From: Rhodospirillaceae bacterium UBA1479 | GTDB lineage: Bacteria; Pseudomonadota; Alphaproteobacteria; Rhodospirillales; Casp-alpha2 | Assembly (NCBI GenBank): GCA_002325375.1 | Contig: DCRZ01000002.1 | Coordinates: 1-64,000 of the forward strand | DNA length: 64,000 bases | Direction of reading: 5' to 3' | In this document: piece after piece, positions 52,106 to 62,163 of the stretch | Layout: every line of letters begins with the position of its first letter | How positions within the stretch are numbered: the stretch's first letter is position 1 | Notes under the pieces: generated by a model | Databases searched by the model: none | Told to the model about the DNA's origin: nothing | What the model saw: only the letters and a program-made list of their open reading frames with translations | Made by a program: the position numbers and the translations under genes

Positions 52106-52588
52106 ATGAGCGAGAAATGGGACATTCGATTCCTGCGCCTGGCAAAGGAGGTCGCGACCTGGTCCAAGGACCGCTCGACCCAGGTCGGCGCGGTGATCGT
52201 GGGGGATGACAAGACGCCGGGGCCTTACGGCTTCAACGGCTTTCCCCGTACCATCGACGACGCCGTCGAGGACCGTCACACCCGGCCCCTGAAATACAAA
52301 TGGACCGAGCACGCGGAGCGCAACGCCATCTACAACGCCGCGCGCATCGGCATGTCGCTGAAGGGCTGCACCATCTACGTCACTCATCTGCCCTGCGCCG
52401 ACTGCACGCGGGCCATCGTTCAGGTCGGCATCAAGCGCGTGGTGGTCGATGCCAACAGCCTGGAAAATGCGGACTTCGCATCCCGCTGGTCGGAAGACGA
52501 CAAGATCACCAAGGCCATGCTGGACGAGGCCGGGGTAGATTTGGGCCTGGTCTCGGCGGACAAGCCGGTTTCCGGCGATGACGACTGA
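52106..52588 (+). CDS. dCMP deaminase-family protein
   Basis: A 160-residue cytidine/deoxycytidylate deaminase. The zinc site is HAERNAIYNAA (H and catalytic E) with PCADC. It should deaminate dCMP to dUMP for thymidylate synthesis. GGGGAT precedes the ATG. Its last 11 bases overlap the start of the M19-like gene. Confidence 0.92.
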   Translation: MSEKWDIRFLRLAKEVATWSKDRSTQVGAVIVGDDKTPGPYGFNGFPRTIDDAVEDRHTRPLKYKWTEHAERNAIYNAARIGMSLKGCTIYVTHLPCADCTRAIVQVGIKRVVVDANSLENADFASRWSEDDKITKAMLDEAGVDLGLVSADKPVSGDDD

Positions 52589-53585
52589 CGCCGAAAACCT
52601 GCACCGCGACGCCATCGTCATTGACGGGGTCTGCCCGCTGCTGATGGATCCGGCCAACGTCACCTACTACATGGACGGCGGCCTGACCGCCGCGATCCCG
52701 ACCATCGCGATCCGCGAGACGGCGGAACAGACCCTGCGCATTTTCGGGCGCTGGCATCGCTTCATCGACGGCCATGACCGCCTGCGCCTGGCCCGCAAGG
52801 CATCGGACATCGAGGCCGCCAAACAGGCCGGCGACATGGCCATCGTGTTCCACTTCCAGGGCACGGACGCGGTCGAGGACGATCTCGACTTGCTGGATGC
52901 CTACAAGACGCTCGGCCTCGGCATGGTGCAGTTGACCTACAACGTGAAATGCCGGGTCGGCGACGGGGCGCTGGAGCGCACGGACGCGGGGCTCAGCCTG
53001 TTCGGCCAGGATCTGGTCCGGCGCTGCAACGAGCTGAGCCTGATCGTCGACGGCAGCCATACGGGCGAAAGAACCACCCTGGACGCCATGGAAATCTGCG
53101 ACGGGCCCTTCGTGTTTTCCCACGCCAACGCCAAGGCGCTGCACCCCTCGCCGCGCAACATCACGGACGACCAGATGAAGGCCTGTGCTGCGACCGGCGG
53201 GGTGGTCGGCATCAACGGGTTCCCCAGTTTTCTCGGCGACGACCCAAGACCCTCCCTGGACCGCTTCATCGAATTCATCGATTATGCGGTCGACCTCATG
53301 GGCATCGACCATGTGGGGCTGGGCATCGATTATTACATGGGGATGGACCCGATTATCCCCGCCGACAAGGCGCAGGCGCGTTATGACGACGCGATCAAAA
53401 CGGGACGCTGGGACGCCGCCGTCTATCCGCCGCCGCCGCATTATTTCCCCAAAGGGATCGAGACGCCCGCGACCCTGTCCAACCTGACCGCAGGACTATT
53501 GGCGCGCGGCTATGGCGACGCCGACGTGCGGAAAATCGTGGGGGAAAACTGGCTGCGCGTGTTCCGCCAGGTATGGGGCGGCTGA
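52578..53585 (+). CDS. Membrane dipeptidase (M19)-like protein with altered metal site
   Basis: A 335-residue TIM-barrel protein of the renal dipeptidase family: VIDGVCPLLMDP at the start, LIVDGSHTGERTTLDA, FSHANAKALHPSPRN, VGINGFPSFL and GIDHVGLGIDYYMGMD. In active M19 enzymes the first strand is DGHND and the bridging ligand is E in 'EG'; here these are DGVCP (positions 16-20) and QG (in FHFQGTDAV). Two of the zinc ligands thus seem lost, while the later histidines are kept. It may have another reaction. It is translationally coupled to the dCMP deaminase gene. Confidence 0.85.
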   Translation: MTTDAENLHRDAIVIDGVCPLLMDPANVTYYMDGGLTAAIPTIAIRETAEQTLRIFGRWHRFIDGHDRLRLARKASDIEAAKQAGDMAIVFHFQGTDAVEDDLDLLDAYKTLGLGMVQLTYNVKCRVGDGALERTDAGLSLFGQDLVRRCNELSLIVDGSHTGERTTLDAMEICDGPFVFSHANAKALHPSPRNITDDQMKACAATGGVVGINGFPSFLGDDPRPSLDRFIEFIDYAVDLMGIDHVGLGIDYYMGMDPIIPADKAQARYDDAIKTGRWDAAVYPPPPHYFPKGIETPATLSNLTAGLLARGYGDADVRKIVGENWLRVFRQVWGG

Positions 53586-53609
53586 CCGGGCAGACTGCCC
53601 GGCAGACGA

Positions 53610-54491
<882 letters not shown>

Positions 54492-54669
54492 TATTTTCTA
54501 ATCTCCACACTCCGGTGCGCCCCGCCCCGGTCCGATCTTTATGCCGGAATTGGGCTGTTCGCACTCGCACAATAGGCTTACCCCCAGGGGTGGTCAAGGC
54601 CCGTTCGGCCCATTGGCATACATCATTCCAGGGTAATGAACCGTCTGATTTCAAAGGCTCCCAGCAGGC

Positions 54670-55254
54670 TCAGCGGGTCGCCCCGGGCACCCAAAGAACG
54701 TCCGCCCGCCCGCCGTCGTTAAGGCGCCGGGCCAGCACGAACAGATGGTCGGACAGGCGGTTGACGTATTTCACGGCCTCGGCGTTGACCGCTTCCGCCC
54801 CGGCCAGTTCGGTGATCAGGCGTTCGGCCCGGCGGGCCACGGTGCGGGCATGGTGCAGGTGCGCCGCCGCCGCCCGCCCGCCCGGCAGGATGAAGGATTT
54901 GAGCGGTTCCAGATCCCCGTTCATGGCGTCGATTTCCGTCTCCAGGCGCGCGACCTGCGAAGCCTGGATGCGCAACGCCCCCTCGGACCGCTTGCCGTCC
55001 TCGGGCGTGCACAGGTCGGCGCCTAGGTCGAACAGGTCGTTCTGGATGCGGCTCAACATGGCGTCGGCCTCGGCATTCGCATCGCTGCCGCCCGGCCCGG
55101 TGTAAAGCCGCACCAAACCGATCACCGAATTGGCTTCGTCGACGGTGCCGTAGGCGGCGACCCGGATGTCGTGCTTGGGCCGCCGGTCGCCGGACCCCAG
55201 CGAGGTTTCGCCCGCGTCCCCGCCCCGGGTGTAGATCTTCGACAAGGTAACCAA
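54670..55254 (-). CDS. Cob(I)alamin adenosyltransferase, PduO type
   Basis: A 194-residue ATP:cob(I)alamin adenosyltransferase. KIYTRGGDAGETSLGSGDRR is the ATP-binding start, and HHARTVARRAER is the family helix, with NRLSDHLFVLAR at the end. It makes adenosylcobalamin, the cofactor of the mutase at 60010. The start is the TTG at 55254: AGGAGG lies nine bases upstream and family members begin M-V-x-L-x-K. It follows the HIG1-type gene by 31 bp. Confidence 0.94.
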   Translation of the reverse strand: MVTLSKIYTRGGDAGETSLGSGDRRPKHDIRVAAYGTVDEANSVIGLVRLYTGPGGSDANAEADAMLSRIQNDLFDLGADLCTPEDGKRSEGALRIQASQVARLETEIDAMNGDLEPLKSFILPGGRAAAAHLHHARTVARRAERLITELAGAEAVNAEAVKYVNRLSDHLFVLARRLNDGGRADVLWVPGATR

Positions 55255-55285
55255 GAAATGCGTCCTCCTGCGCCGGATAGGGCGT

Positions 55286-55483
55286 CTATTTGCCGCTCAG
55301 CAGCATGAGAACGGCGAACAGGATGATGGCGATGCCCTGCATGAGCACGCGGGCGCGCATCAGTTTGTTGGAATATTTCGCGTTGAACTTGCCGCCCACG
55401 GCGAAGGCGCCGATGCCGACGAACAGCACCAGCAGGGTCAGCGCCAGGGCGATGACGATGAGGATCGTGAAGAACCCTTCCAT
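55286..55483 (-). CDS. HIG1-domain (twin transmembrane) protein
   Basis: A 65-residue protein with two membrane helices around a loop GGKFNAKYSNKLMRARVLMQ, the signature of hypoxia-induced protein 1 domains. Such proteins associate with respiratory complexes. It is the first gene in an operon with the adenosyltransferase. Confidence 0.85.
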   Translation of the reverse strand: MEGFFTILIVIALALTLLVLFVGIGAFAVGGKFNAKYSNKLMRARVLMQGIAIILFAVLMLLSGK

Positions 55484-55589
55484 TTCCGAGATATAGTCCT
55501 TTCACTGGCGGGCGTCACCGATTTTCCCGGTTGTTTCGCCGTGCACGCGGCTAAGATGCCGGACTGTCCCAGACCCAAGGAGCCCATTC

Positions 55590-56297
55590 ATGGACGCAGA
55601 AACCCGCAAAAACCTGGAACGTATTTCCGTCGCCACCGTGTCCATGCAGTTGTTGAAGCGGGGATTGCGCCGGGTCGTCATGGCCGGGGTGCGGCCCTTG
55701 AACGCACCGGTCAAGCCGCTGTTGGGCGAGGCCTTCACCCTGCGGTTCATTCCCGCGCGGGAGGACCTGTCGGCCCCCGCCGTTCTGGGCGCCGACGGCT
55801 ATGTGCCGCGCCACGCCATCGAAGAGGTGCCCGAGGGCGCCGTGCTGGTGATCGACGCCAGGCGCGATGCGGAAACGGCGGTATTGGGTGATCTGATTCT
55901 GGAGCGGTTGAAGGTGCGGGGTGTTGCCGGCGTGGTCGCCGACGGCGGCGTGCGCGACGCGGCGGAGGCGATCGCCGTTGGTCTGCCCGTGTTTGCGGCG
56001 GGCCCGGCGGCGCCCGCCCATATCGTGGGCTTGGCGGCGGGCGATACGGGAACCCGGATCGGCTGCGGCGGGGTTGCCGTCATTCCCGGCGACATCATCA
56101 AGGCCGACGGCGATGGGGTCGTGGTGATCCCCCGGGATCTGGCGGCGGAGGTCGCGGCCGGCGGTGTCGCCCAGGAACGATTCGAGCGGTTCGCCAAACA
56201 GAAGATTCAGGCCGGTCGGCCGATTATCGGCGTTTATCCGCCCAACCCGGAAACTCAACAGGAATACGAAGGTTGGCGTGATCCCGAGGACGTCTGA
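55590..56297 (+). CDS. RraA-like/DlpA-like protein
   Basis: A 235-residue protein of the RraA family. The core GVVADGGVRDAAEAIAVGLPVFA and the C-terminal GCGGVAVIPGDIIKADGDGVVVIP segment are clear. Members include regulators of RNase E activity and metal-dependent aldolases such as 4-hydroxy-4-methyl-2-oxoglutarate aldolase. The retained G-x-R-D and D-x-D-G parts fit an aldolase. The substrate cannot be fixed. Confidence 0.85.
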   Translation: MDAETRKNLERISVATVSMQLLKRGLRRVVMAGVRPLNAPVKPLLGEAFTLRFIPAREDLSAPAVLGADGYVPRHAIEEVPEGAVLVIDARRDAETAVLGDLILERLKVRGVAGVVADGGVRDAAEAIAVGLPVFAAGPAAPAHIVGLAAGDTGTRIGCGGVAVIPGDIIKADGDGVVVIPRDLAAEVAAGGVAQERFERFAKQKIQAGRPIIGVYPPNPETQQEYEGWRDPEDV

Positions 56298-56301
56298 ATT
56301 T

Positions 56302-56673
56302 TCAGGCGGCGATGGTGTGAATGTCGGCGAGAATCTGGTTGGACAGTTTCAGCGACCGTTCGGCAAGGTGTCGCGCCTCAACCGGCAGGGGGCGGGTAAG
56401 GCCGTTGCGGATTTCCTCGGACGCCTGATCCAGGGCGCCCAGAATCCACCGTTCGCTCTCCCCGTCATAGTCCTGGGCGTCGGCGCGCATCATGTGCACG
56501 GTGACAAAATGAAGCAGATTGACCATCGCGCGGTGCAAATTGAAACGATGTAGCATCTCCGGACGGTTCATGGCGCCGGCGACTAACTTGAATTCGGGAG
56601 AGGCCTCGATTTCCTCGCTCAAAACCTCTAACGCATTCATATAACTGCGAAATTCTTCCATACCCATGACCAT
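56302..56673 (-). CDS. Hypothetical helical protein
   Basis: A 123-residue, mostly helical cytoplasmic protein (MEEFRSYMNALEVLSEEIE ... RFNLHRAMVNLLHFVTVHMM). Three ATGs lie within the first five codons; GAGG sits eight bases before the second, at 56667. It lies 111 bp after the mcd gene on the same strand (mcd is transcribed away from it), so it is not necessarily co-transcribed. I do not recognise it. Confidence 0.6.
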   Translation of the reverse strand: MVMGMEEFRSYMNALEVLSEEIEASPEFKLVAGAMNRPEMLHRFNLHRAMVNLLHFVTVHMMRADAQDYDGESERWILGALDQASEEIRNGLTRPLPVEARHLAERSLKLSNQILADIHTIAA

Positions 56674-56784
56674 GACCTCACTTTAAATCGGGCCGCCCGC
56701 CGGACAATGGCCGGGGTGGCCGCACTTGACCCGATGAAAGGACGCAAGGATCGGGCCAACTCGTGGCCAGGAGGTAGGGATGGG

Positions 56785-58458
56785 TTAGTTGCGCCCGGAC
56801 ATCAGGCCGCGGGCGATGACCTGGGCCTGGATTTCCGCCGCCCCCTCGAAAATATTGAGGATGCGGGCGTCGCACAGCACCCGCGAGATCGGATATTCCA
56901 TGGCATAACCGTTGCCGCCGTGAATCTGCAGGGCGTTGTCCGCATTGGACCAGGCCGTGCGCGCCCCCAACAGCTTGGCCATGCCCGCCTCGATGTCGCA
57001 GCGCCGGTCGGAATCCTTTTCGCGCGCGGCGAAATAGGTCAACTGGCGGGCGATCATGGTTTCCACGGCCATCCAGGCAAGCTTGCCGTGGACGCGCGGG
57101 AAGGCATGGATGGCGCGTCCGAACTGGTTGCGCTCCAGGGCGTATTTCAGGCCCAGTTCCATGGCGTTCTGGGCCACGCCGACGGCGCGGGCCGCTGTCT
57201 GGATGCGGGCACTTTCGAAGGTCGCCATCAACTGCTTGAAGCCCTGGCCTTCCTGGCCGCCCAGAAGCTGGCCCGCCGGGACTTCGAAACCGTCGAAGCC
57301 GAGTTCGTATTCCTTCATGCCGCGGTAACCGAGCACCTCGATCTCGCCGCCGGACATGCCGGGGGCGGGGAAGGGGTCGTCCTCCGTGCCGCGCGGCTTT
57401 TCCGCAAGCAGCATGGAAAGCCCCTTGTAGCCGGGCTCGTTCGCGTCCGTGCGGACCAGAAGGGTCATCAGGTCCGAGCGTGAGGCATGGGTGATCCAGG
57501 TCTTATTGCCGGTCACCTTGTAGACATCGCCGTCCTTGACCGCGCGGGTCTTCAAGGACGCCAGGTCCGATCCCGTGTTGGGTTCCGTGAACACGGCCGT
57601 CGGCAGGATTTCGCCGGACGCGATCTTGGGCAGGTAATGGGCCTGCTGTTCCGGCGTGCCGCCCAGGCGGATCAGCTCCGCCGCGATTTCCGACCGGGTG
57701 CCGAGCGAGCCGACGCCGATATAGCCCCGCGACAGTTCTTCCGTGACCACGCACATGGCGATCTTGCCCATGCCCAGGCCGCCGCCTTCTTCCGGCACGG
57801 TCAGGCCGAACACGCCCAGTTCCGCCATCTGATCGACGATTTCGATGGGGATCAGGTTGTCGGCCAGATGCCATTCATGGGCATGGGGCATGACCTGATC
57901 CTCGACGAACTTGTGGAACTGGTCGCGCACCATGTCCAGCATCTCGTCGTCCAGGCCCAGGGCGCCGAAATGCCCCTCCGCCATGATCTCGCCCATGCGG
58001 GCCCGCAGGGCCGGCGTGTTGCCGCCCGCGATCAGGGTCTTGGCGGCGGCACCGTCCAGGGGGGCCATGTCGTCGGCCGTCAGGCCCAGGTCCGCCGGGC
58101 GCACGATCTCGACCTGTGACAAGGCGATGCCGCCCTTGATCTGGGCCAGGTATTCGCCGAACGCGGCCTGGACCATCAGCTGTTCCATCTCGCCGAACTG
58201 GCCCGCGCCCTCCAGGCGTTCGGCCCAGCCGAGCATCTGGCGCAGGCCCTCGACATAGGTCGCCAGCCAGGACAGGCCATGGGCCGCGACCTGATTGGCG
58301 TCGACCAGGGGGCCGGACACCTTGCCGTTTTCGCTGCACATGTCGGTGACCTGTCGGCGGGCGGCGGCGAACACGTCGTCGGCCGCGCCCTGGGCCTCGC
58401 GGCAAAGGGTCAAAAGATCGGGCAGCAGAATGCCGCCGCTGGGTGCGCTGGCGTCCAT
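56785..58458 (-). CDS. mcd: Methylsuccinyl-CoA dehydrogenase
   Basis: A 557-residue flavoprotein of the acyl-CoA dehydrogenase family, longer than ordinary members by an N-terminal domain of about 150 residues, which is characteristic of Mcd. The FAD region reads AVFTEPNTGSDLASLKTRA and KTWITHASRSD, and the C-terminal part has QIHGGNGYAMEYPISRVLCDARI. It oxidises (2S)-methylsuccinyl-CoA to mesaconyl-CoA in the ethylmalonyl-CoA pathway; electrons go to ETF. It lies 43 bp after ccr. Confidence 0.93.
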   Translation of the reverse strand: MDASAPSGGILLPDLLTLCREAQGAADDVFAAARRQVTDMCSENGKVSGPLVDANQVAAHGLSWLATYVEGLRQMLGWAERLEGAGQFGEMEQLMVQAAFGEYLAQIKGGIALSQVEIVRPADLGLTADDMAPLDGAAAKTLIAGGNTPALRARMGEIMAEGHFGALGLDDEMLDMVRDQFHKFVEDQVMPHAHEWHLADNLIPIEIVDQMAELGVFGLTVPEEGGGLGMGKIAMCVVTEELSRGYIGVGSLGTRSEIAAELIRLGGTPEQQAHYLPKIASGEILPTAVFTEPNTGSDLASLKTRAVKDGDVYKVTGNKTWITHASRSDLMTLLVRTDANEPGYKGLSMLLAEKPRGTEDDPFPAPGMSGGEIEVLGYRGMKEYELGFDGFEVPAGQLLGGQEGQGFKQLMATFESARIQTAARAVGVAQNAMELGLKYALERNQFGRAIHAFPRVHGKLAWMAVETMIARQLTYFAAREKDSDRRCDIEAGMAKLLGARTAWSNADNALQIHGGNGYAMEYPISRVLCDARILNIFEGAAEIQAQVIARGLMSGRN

Positions 58459-58501
58459 GACGCGTCTCCTTGATGTCAGGCGGCGGGGGCGCCGATGGGC
58501 T

Positions 58502-59782
58502 TTACGCCGAAATGCAATCCTCGAGGGTCCGGAAGCCGGGCCGCTTGGCCTGGACCAGAACCGCCATGTTACCGGGTTTGTGCTGGTTGGCGCGCATTTT
58601 CATATGGGCCGCCGGAATGTCGGCCCAGGAAAACACTTCCGACATGCAGGGGTCGAGCCGCCGTTCGATCACCAACTGGTTGGCCTGCGACGCCTGCATC
58701 AGGTTGGCGAAGTGGCTGCCCTGGATACGTTTCTGGCGCATCCACACGAACCGCGCGTCCATGGTCAGGTTATAGCCCGTGGTGCCGGCGCAGAATACGA
58801 CCATGCCGCCGCGCTTGACCACGTTGCAGCTGACCGGGAAGGTCGCCTCGCCCGGGTGTTCGAACACGAAGTCGACGTCGTTGCCCTTGCCGGTGATGTC
58901 CCAGATGGCCTTGCCGAACTTGCGGGTCTCGGCCATGTATTCCTTGAAGCCCGGGCCGTTGACCTCGGGCAGTTGGCCCCAGCAGTTGAAGTCCTTGCGG
59001 TTGATCACCGCCTTGGCGCCCAGCGACATGACGAAATCGCGTTTGTCCTCTTCCGAGATCACGCCGATGGCGTTGGCGCCGGATACGGCGCACAGCTGCA
59101 CCGCCATGGAGCCCAACCCGCCGGACGCCCCCCAGACCAGCACGTTGTGGCCGGGCCGCAGGATATGCGGACGGTGGCCGAACAGCATGCGGTAGGCGGT
59201 GGCGAGGACCAGGGTGTAGCAGGCACTTTCTTCCCAGGTCAGGTGCTTGGGCCGGGCCATGCACTGGCGGTCCTGGACGCGGCAGAACTGGGCGAAGGAG
59301 CCGTCCGGCGTTTCATACCCCCAGATGCGCTGCGAGGTGGAGAACATGGGGTCGCCGCCGTTGCATTCCTCGTCGTCGCCGTCGTCCTGATTACAGTGGA
59401 CCACGACCTCGTCGCCGACCTTGAAGCGTTTGACCTTGGAGCCGACGGCGTAGACCACGCCCGAGGCGTCGGAGCCCGCGATATGATACTCGGCCTTGTG
59501 GTAGTCGAAGGGCGAGATCGGCGTGCCGAGCGCGGCCCACACGCCGTTGTAGTTGACGCCGGCGGCCATCACCATGACCAGCACGTCGTGGCTGTCCAGT
59601 TCGGGCACGTCGACGACCTCGACCTGCATGGCGGTATCGGGCTCGCCGTGGCGTTCCTTGCGGATCGCCCAGGCGTACATCTGTTTCGGGACATGACCCA
59701 GCGGCGGGATTTCGCCGACTTCGTACAGGTCTTTCGTGGGCTGGTTCGGGTTCAATTCGATCACTTCGGCGGCATCCGACAT
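58502..59782 (-). CDS. ccr: Crotonyl-CoA carboxylase/reductase
   Basis: A 426-residue medium-chain reductase that turns crotonyl-CoA, CO2 and NADPH into ethylmalonyl-CoA. NYNGVWAALGTP, WEESACYTL and GSHFANLMQA hold the positions that bind CO2 in known CCR, and VWGASGGLGSMAVQL is the NADPH motif. I take the ATG at 59782, with AAGGAGG six bases upstream, rather than the ATG at 59800. Divergent from the mutase across a 227-bp promoter region. Confidence 0.96.
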   Translation of the reverse strand: MSDAAEVIELNPNQPTKDLYEVGEIPPLGHVPKQMYAWAIRKERHGEPDTAMQVEVVDVPELDSHDVLVMVMAAGVNYNGVWAALGTPISPFDYHKAEYHIAGSDASGVVYAVGSKVKRFKVGDEVVVHCNQDDGDDEECNGGDPMFSTSQRIWGYETPDGSFAQFCRVQDRQCMARPKHLTWEESACYTLVLATAYRMLFGHRPHILRPGHNVLVWGASGGLGSMAVQLCAVSGANAIGVISEEDKRDFVMSLGAKAVINRKDFNCWGQLPEVNGPGFKEYMAETRKFGKAIWDITGKGNDVDFVFEHPGEATFPVSCNVVKRGGMVVFCAGTTGYNLTMDARFVWMRQKRIQGSHFANLMQASQANQLVIERRLDPCMSEVFSWADIPAAHMKMRANQHKPGNMAVLVQAKRPGFRTLEDCISA

Positions 59783-59911
59783 TGCTGCCTCCTTCTCCAC
59801 ACAGTTACGCCATCCCCAACGGTCCGCGTTTTCGCCTGTATCTTAATGTTCGGCATGCGGCCATTTTTGTTGTCCTATTGGTCATATCCGCTTTACATTT
59901 TCTTCGCAATG

Positions 59912-59937
59912 CACAAAATTCTATCTTTCGTTTTGTG
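59912..59937. promoter_or_regulatory. Inverted repeat between ccr and ecm
   Basis: CACAAAA (59912-59918) and TTTTGTG (59931-59937) form a perfect inverted repeat with a 12-base spacer in the AT-rich divergent gap between ccr and the mutase gene. It is placed to serve both promoters. A TetR-type activator binds a palindrome before ccr in Methylobacterium; a similar role here is inferred. Confidence 0.55.
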
Positions 59938-60009
59938 ATTTAGATACGAAATAAAATTACAATAATTTTTAGGGAATGGCGAATTTCTGTCATTTTTAAG
60001 GAGAAGGCG

Positions 60010-62037
60010 ATGAGTGGCGAATTAGCAGGCGCAAAAGGCGGTTCCGCTGCGGCGCAACAGGCGGCGGCGCGGGATAAGCCCTGGCTGTTCCGCACCTATT
60101 CGGGCCATTCCTCGGCCAAGGAATCGAACGCGCTGTACCGTTCGAACCTGGAAAAGGGGCAGACGGGCCTGTCCGTGGCCTTCGACCTGCCGACCCAGAC
60201 CGGCTATGACGCCGACCATCCGCTCGCCCGTGGTGAGGTCGGCAAGGTCGGCGTGCCGATCTCCCATCTGGGCGATATGGCGCAGTTGTTCGACGGCATC
60301 CCGCTCGAACAGATGAACACCTCCATGACCATCAACGCGCCGGCGGCCTGGCTGCTGGCGCTTTATATCGCCGCCGCCGAACGTCAGGGCGCCAAGCGCG
60401 CCGATCTGGCGGGCACGACCCAGAACGACGTGCTGAAGGAATATCTCTCGCGCGGCACCTATATCTTTCCACCGTCGCCGTCGCTGCGCCTGACGTCGGA
60501 CACCATCGCCTTCACCTGCCGCGAGGTGCCCAAGTGGAACCCGGTCAACGTGTGCTCCTACCACCTGCAGGAAGCGGGGGCGACGCCGGTCCAGGAACTG
60601 GCCTATGCGCTGGCCAACGCGCAGGCGATTTTGGACACGGTCAAGGCCTCGGGTCAGGTTTCGGATGAAGACTTCCCGCGTCTGGTCGGGCGCATCAGCT
60701 TCTTCGTCAACGCCGGCATGCGCTTCATCACCGAGCTGTGCAAGATGCGCGCGTTCACCGAGCTGTGGGACGACATCACGCGCAACCGCTATGGGGTTGA
60801 GGACGAAAAGTACCGCCGCTTCCGCTATGGCGTGCAGGTCAATTCCCTGGGCTTGACCGAGCAGCAGCCGGAAAACAACGTCTACCGCATCCTGTTGGAA
60901 ATGCTGGCCGTGACCTTGTCGAAGAACGCCCGCGCGCGGGCCGTGCAACTGCCCGCCTGGAACGAGGCCCTCGGCCTGCCGCGCCCCTGGGATCAGCAAT
61001 GGTCCCTGCGGTTGCAGCAGATCGTGGCGTATGAGACGGACCTTTTGGAATTCGGCGACATCTTCGACGGCTCCAAGGAAATCGACGCCAAGGTCGAAGA
61101 TCTGAAGGGGCAGGCCCTGGCGGAACTGGCCCGCATCGACGCCATGGGGGGCGCCGTCCATGCGATCGAGGCAGGCTACATGAAACAGCGCCTGGTCGAA
61201 GCCAGCGCGAAACGCCTGGCCGCGATCGAGGCGGGCGAGCAGATCGTGGTTGGCGTGAACAAGTATCAGGAGGCCGAACCTTCACCCCTGGTCGGTCAGG
61301 CCGGGGCCATCGTCACCGTTTCGCCCGAGGCCGAAGCGGAACAGATCGCGTCCCTGGTTGCCTGGCGCGAGGCCCGTGACGACGCCAAGGTCGCGGCCGC
61401 GCTCAAGGCCCTGACCGAGGCCGCCAAGTCCGACGCCAACATCATGGAGCCCTCGATCCAATGCGCCCATGCGGGCGTGACCACGGGCGAATGGGGCCAG
61501 GCGCTGCGCGACGTGTTCGGTGAGTACCGCGCACCCACGGGCATTTCGGGCGCGGCCCTGGGGGCCGCCGGCGACATCACGGCCGTGCGCCAGCGGGTCG
61601 AGGAGGTGTCATCCGCCCTCGGCCGCCGTATCAAGATTCTGGTCGGCAAGCCGGGGCTCGACGGCCATTCCAACGGGGCGGAACAGATCGCCGTGCGGGC
61701 GCGGGACGCGGGCATGGAGGTCGTCTACGAAGGCATCCGCCTGACCCCGGAACAGATCGTCGCCGCCGCGCGGGACGAGGCCGTGCATGTGGTGGGATTG
61801 TCGGTGCTGTCGGGCTCGCACGTGGCACTGGTCACGGACGTCATGGCCCTGATGCGGGCCGAAGGCCTGGACGATATTCCCGTGGTCGCCGGCGGCATCA
61901 TCCCGCCGGCCGACGCGGAAACCCTGAAGGCCGCCGGAGTCGCCCGCGTCTACACGCCCAAGGACTACGACCTGACGGCGATTATGGACCAGATCGTCGA
62001 CCTGGCGGCGGAAGGTCTGAAGACGGCGGCGGAGTGA
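60010..62037 (+). CDS. ecm: Ethylmalonyl-CoA mutase (MeaA-type, B12-dependent)
   Basis: A 675-residue coenzyme-B12 mutase that converts (2R)-ethylmalonyl-CoA to methylsuccinyl-CoA. The N-terminal half is the TIM barrel (LSVAFDLPTQTGYDADHPLARGEVGKVG, SMTINAPAAW, PPSPSLRLTSD), and the C-terminal half binds cobalamin with H553 in GLDGHSNGAEQ (DxHxxG) and VGLSVLSGSH. The wording of the barrel start and its single-chain size fit MeaA/Ecm rather than methylmalonyl-CoA mutase. AAGGAG lies at 59998. It is divergent from ccr-mcd. Confidence 0.95.
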   Translation: MSGELAGAKGGSAAAQQAAARDKPWLFRTYSGHSSAKESNALYRSNLEKGQTGLSVAFDLPTQTGYDADHPLARGEVGKVGVPISHLGDMAQLFDGIPLEQMNTSMTINAPAAWLLALYIAAAERQGAKRADLAGTTQNDVLKEYLSRGTYIFPPSPSLRLTSDTIAFTCREVPKWNPVNVCSYHLQEAGATPVQELAYALANAQAILDTVKASGQVSDEDFPRLVGRISFFVNAGMRFITELCKMRAFTELWDDITRNRYGVEDEKYRRFRYGVQVNSLGLTEQQPENNVYRILLEMLAVTLSKNARARAVQLPAWNEALGLPRPWDQQWSLRLQQIVAYETDLLEFGDIFDGSKEIDAKVEDLKGQALAELARIDAMGGAVHAIEAGYMKQRLVEASAKRLAAIEAGEQIVVGVNKYQEAEPSPLVGQAGAIVTVSPEAEAEQIASLVAWREARDDAKVAAALKALTEAAKSDANIMEPSIQCAHAGVTTGEWGQALRDVFGEYRAPTGISGAALGAAGDITAVRQRVEEVSSALGRRIKILVGKPGLDGHSNGAEQIAVRARDAGMEVVYEGIRLTPEQIVAAARDEAVHVVGLSVLSGSHVALVTDVMALMRAEGLDDIPVVAGGIIPPADAETLKAAGVARVYTPKDYDLTAIMDQIVDLAAEGLKTAAE

Positions 62038-62050
62038 CGCGTCTCTGTCA

Positions 62051-62153
62051 TCGTCATGGCCGGGCCTGGACCCGGCCATCCACATCCTGATCATGTCGAT
62101 AAGCGAGGCGGGGAAGGCGTGGATGCCCGTGTCAAGCACGGGCATGACGGAAG
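62051..62153. repeat. Palindromic intergenic repeat (two nested hairpins)
   Basis: ATGGCCGGG/CCCGGCCAT (62056-62079) and ATGCCCGTG/CACGGGCAT (62123-62145) are two perfect hairpins. Flanking parts CGTCAT (62052-62057) with ATGACG (62144-62149), and ATCCAC (62078-62083) with GTGGAT (62119-62124), are also inverted, so the unit is one large palindrome. It resembles the interspersed REP-like elements of Alphaproteobacteria and lies behind ecm. Confidence 0.75.
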
Positions 62154-62163
62154 AGTGGAACGG

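Noticed and set aside
58295..59938. A 547-codon frame opposite ccr and the mcd start
   Set aside because: Antisense shadow of ccr with biased composition and no domain.
60010..62037. Methylmalonyl-CoA mutase
   Set aside because: The single-chain size, barrel-start sequence and the ccr/mcd neighbours fit ethylmalonyl-CoA mutase better.
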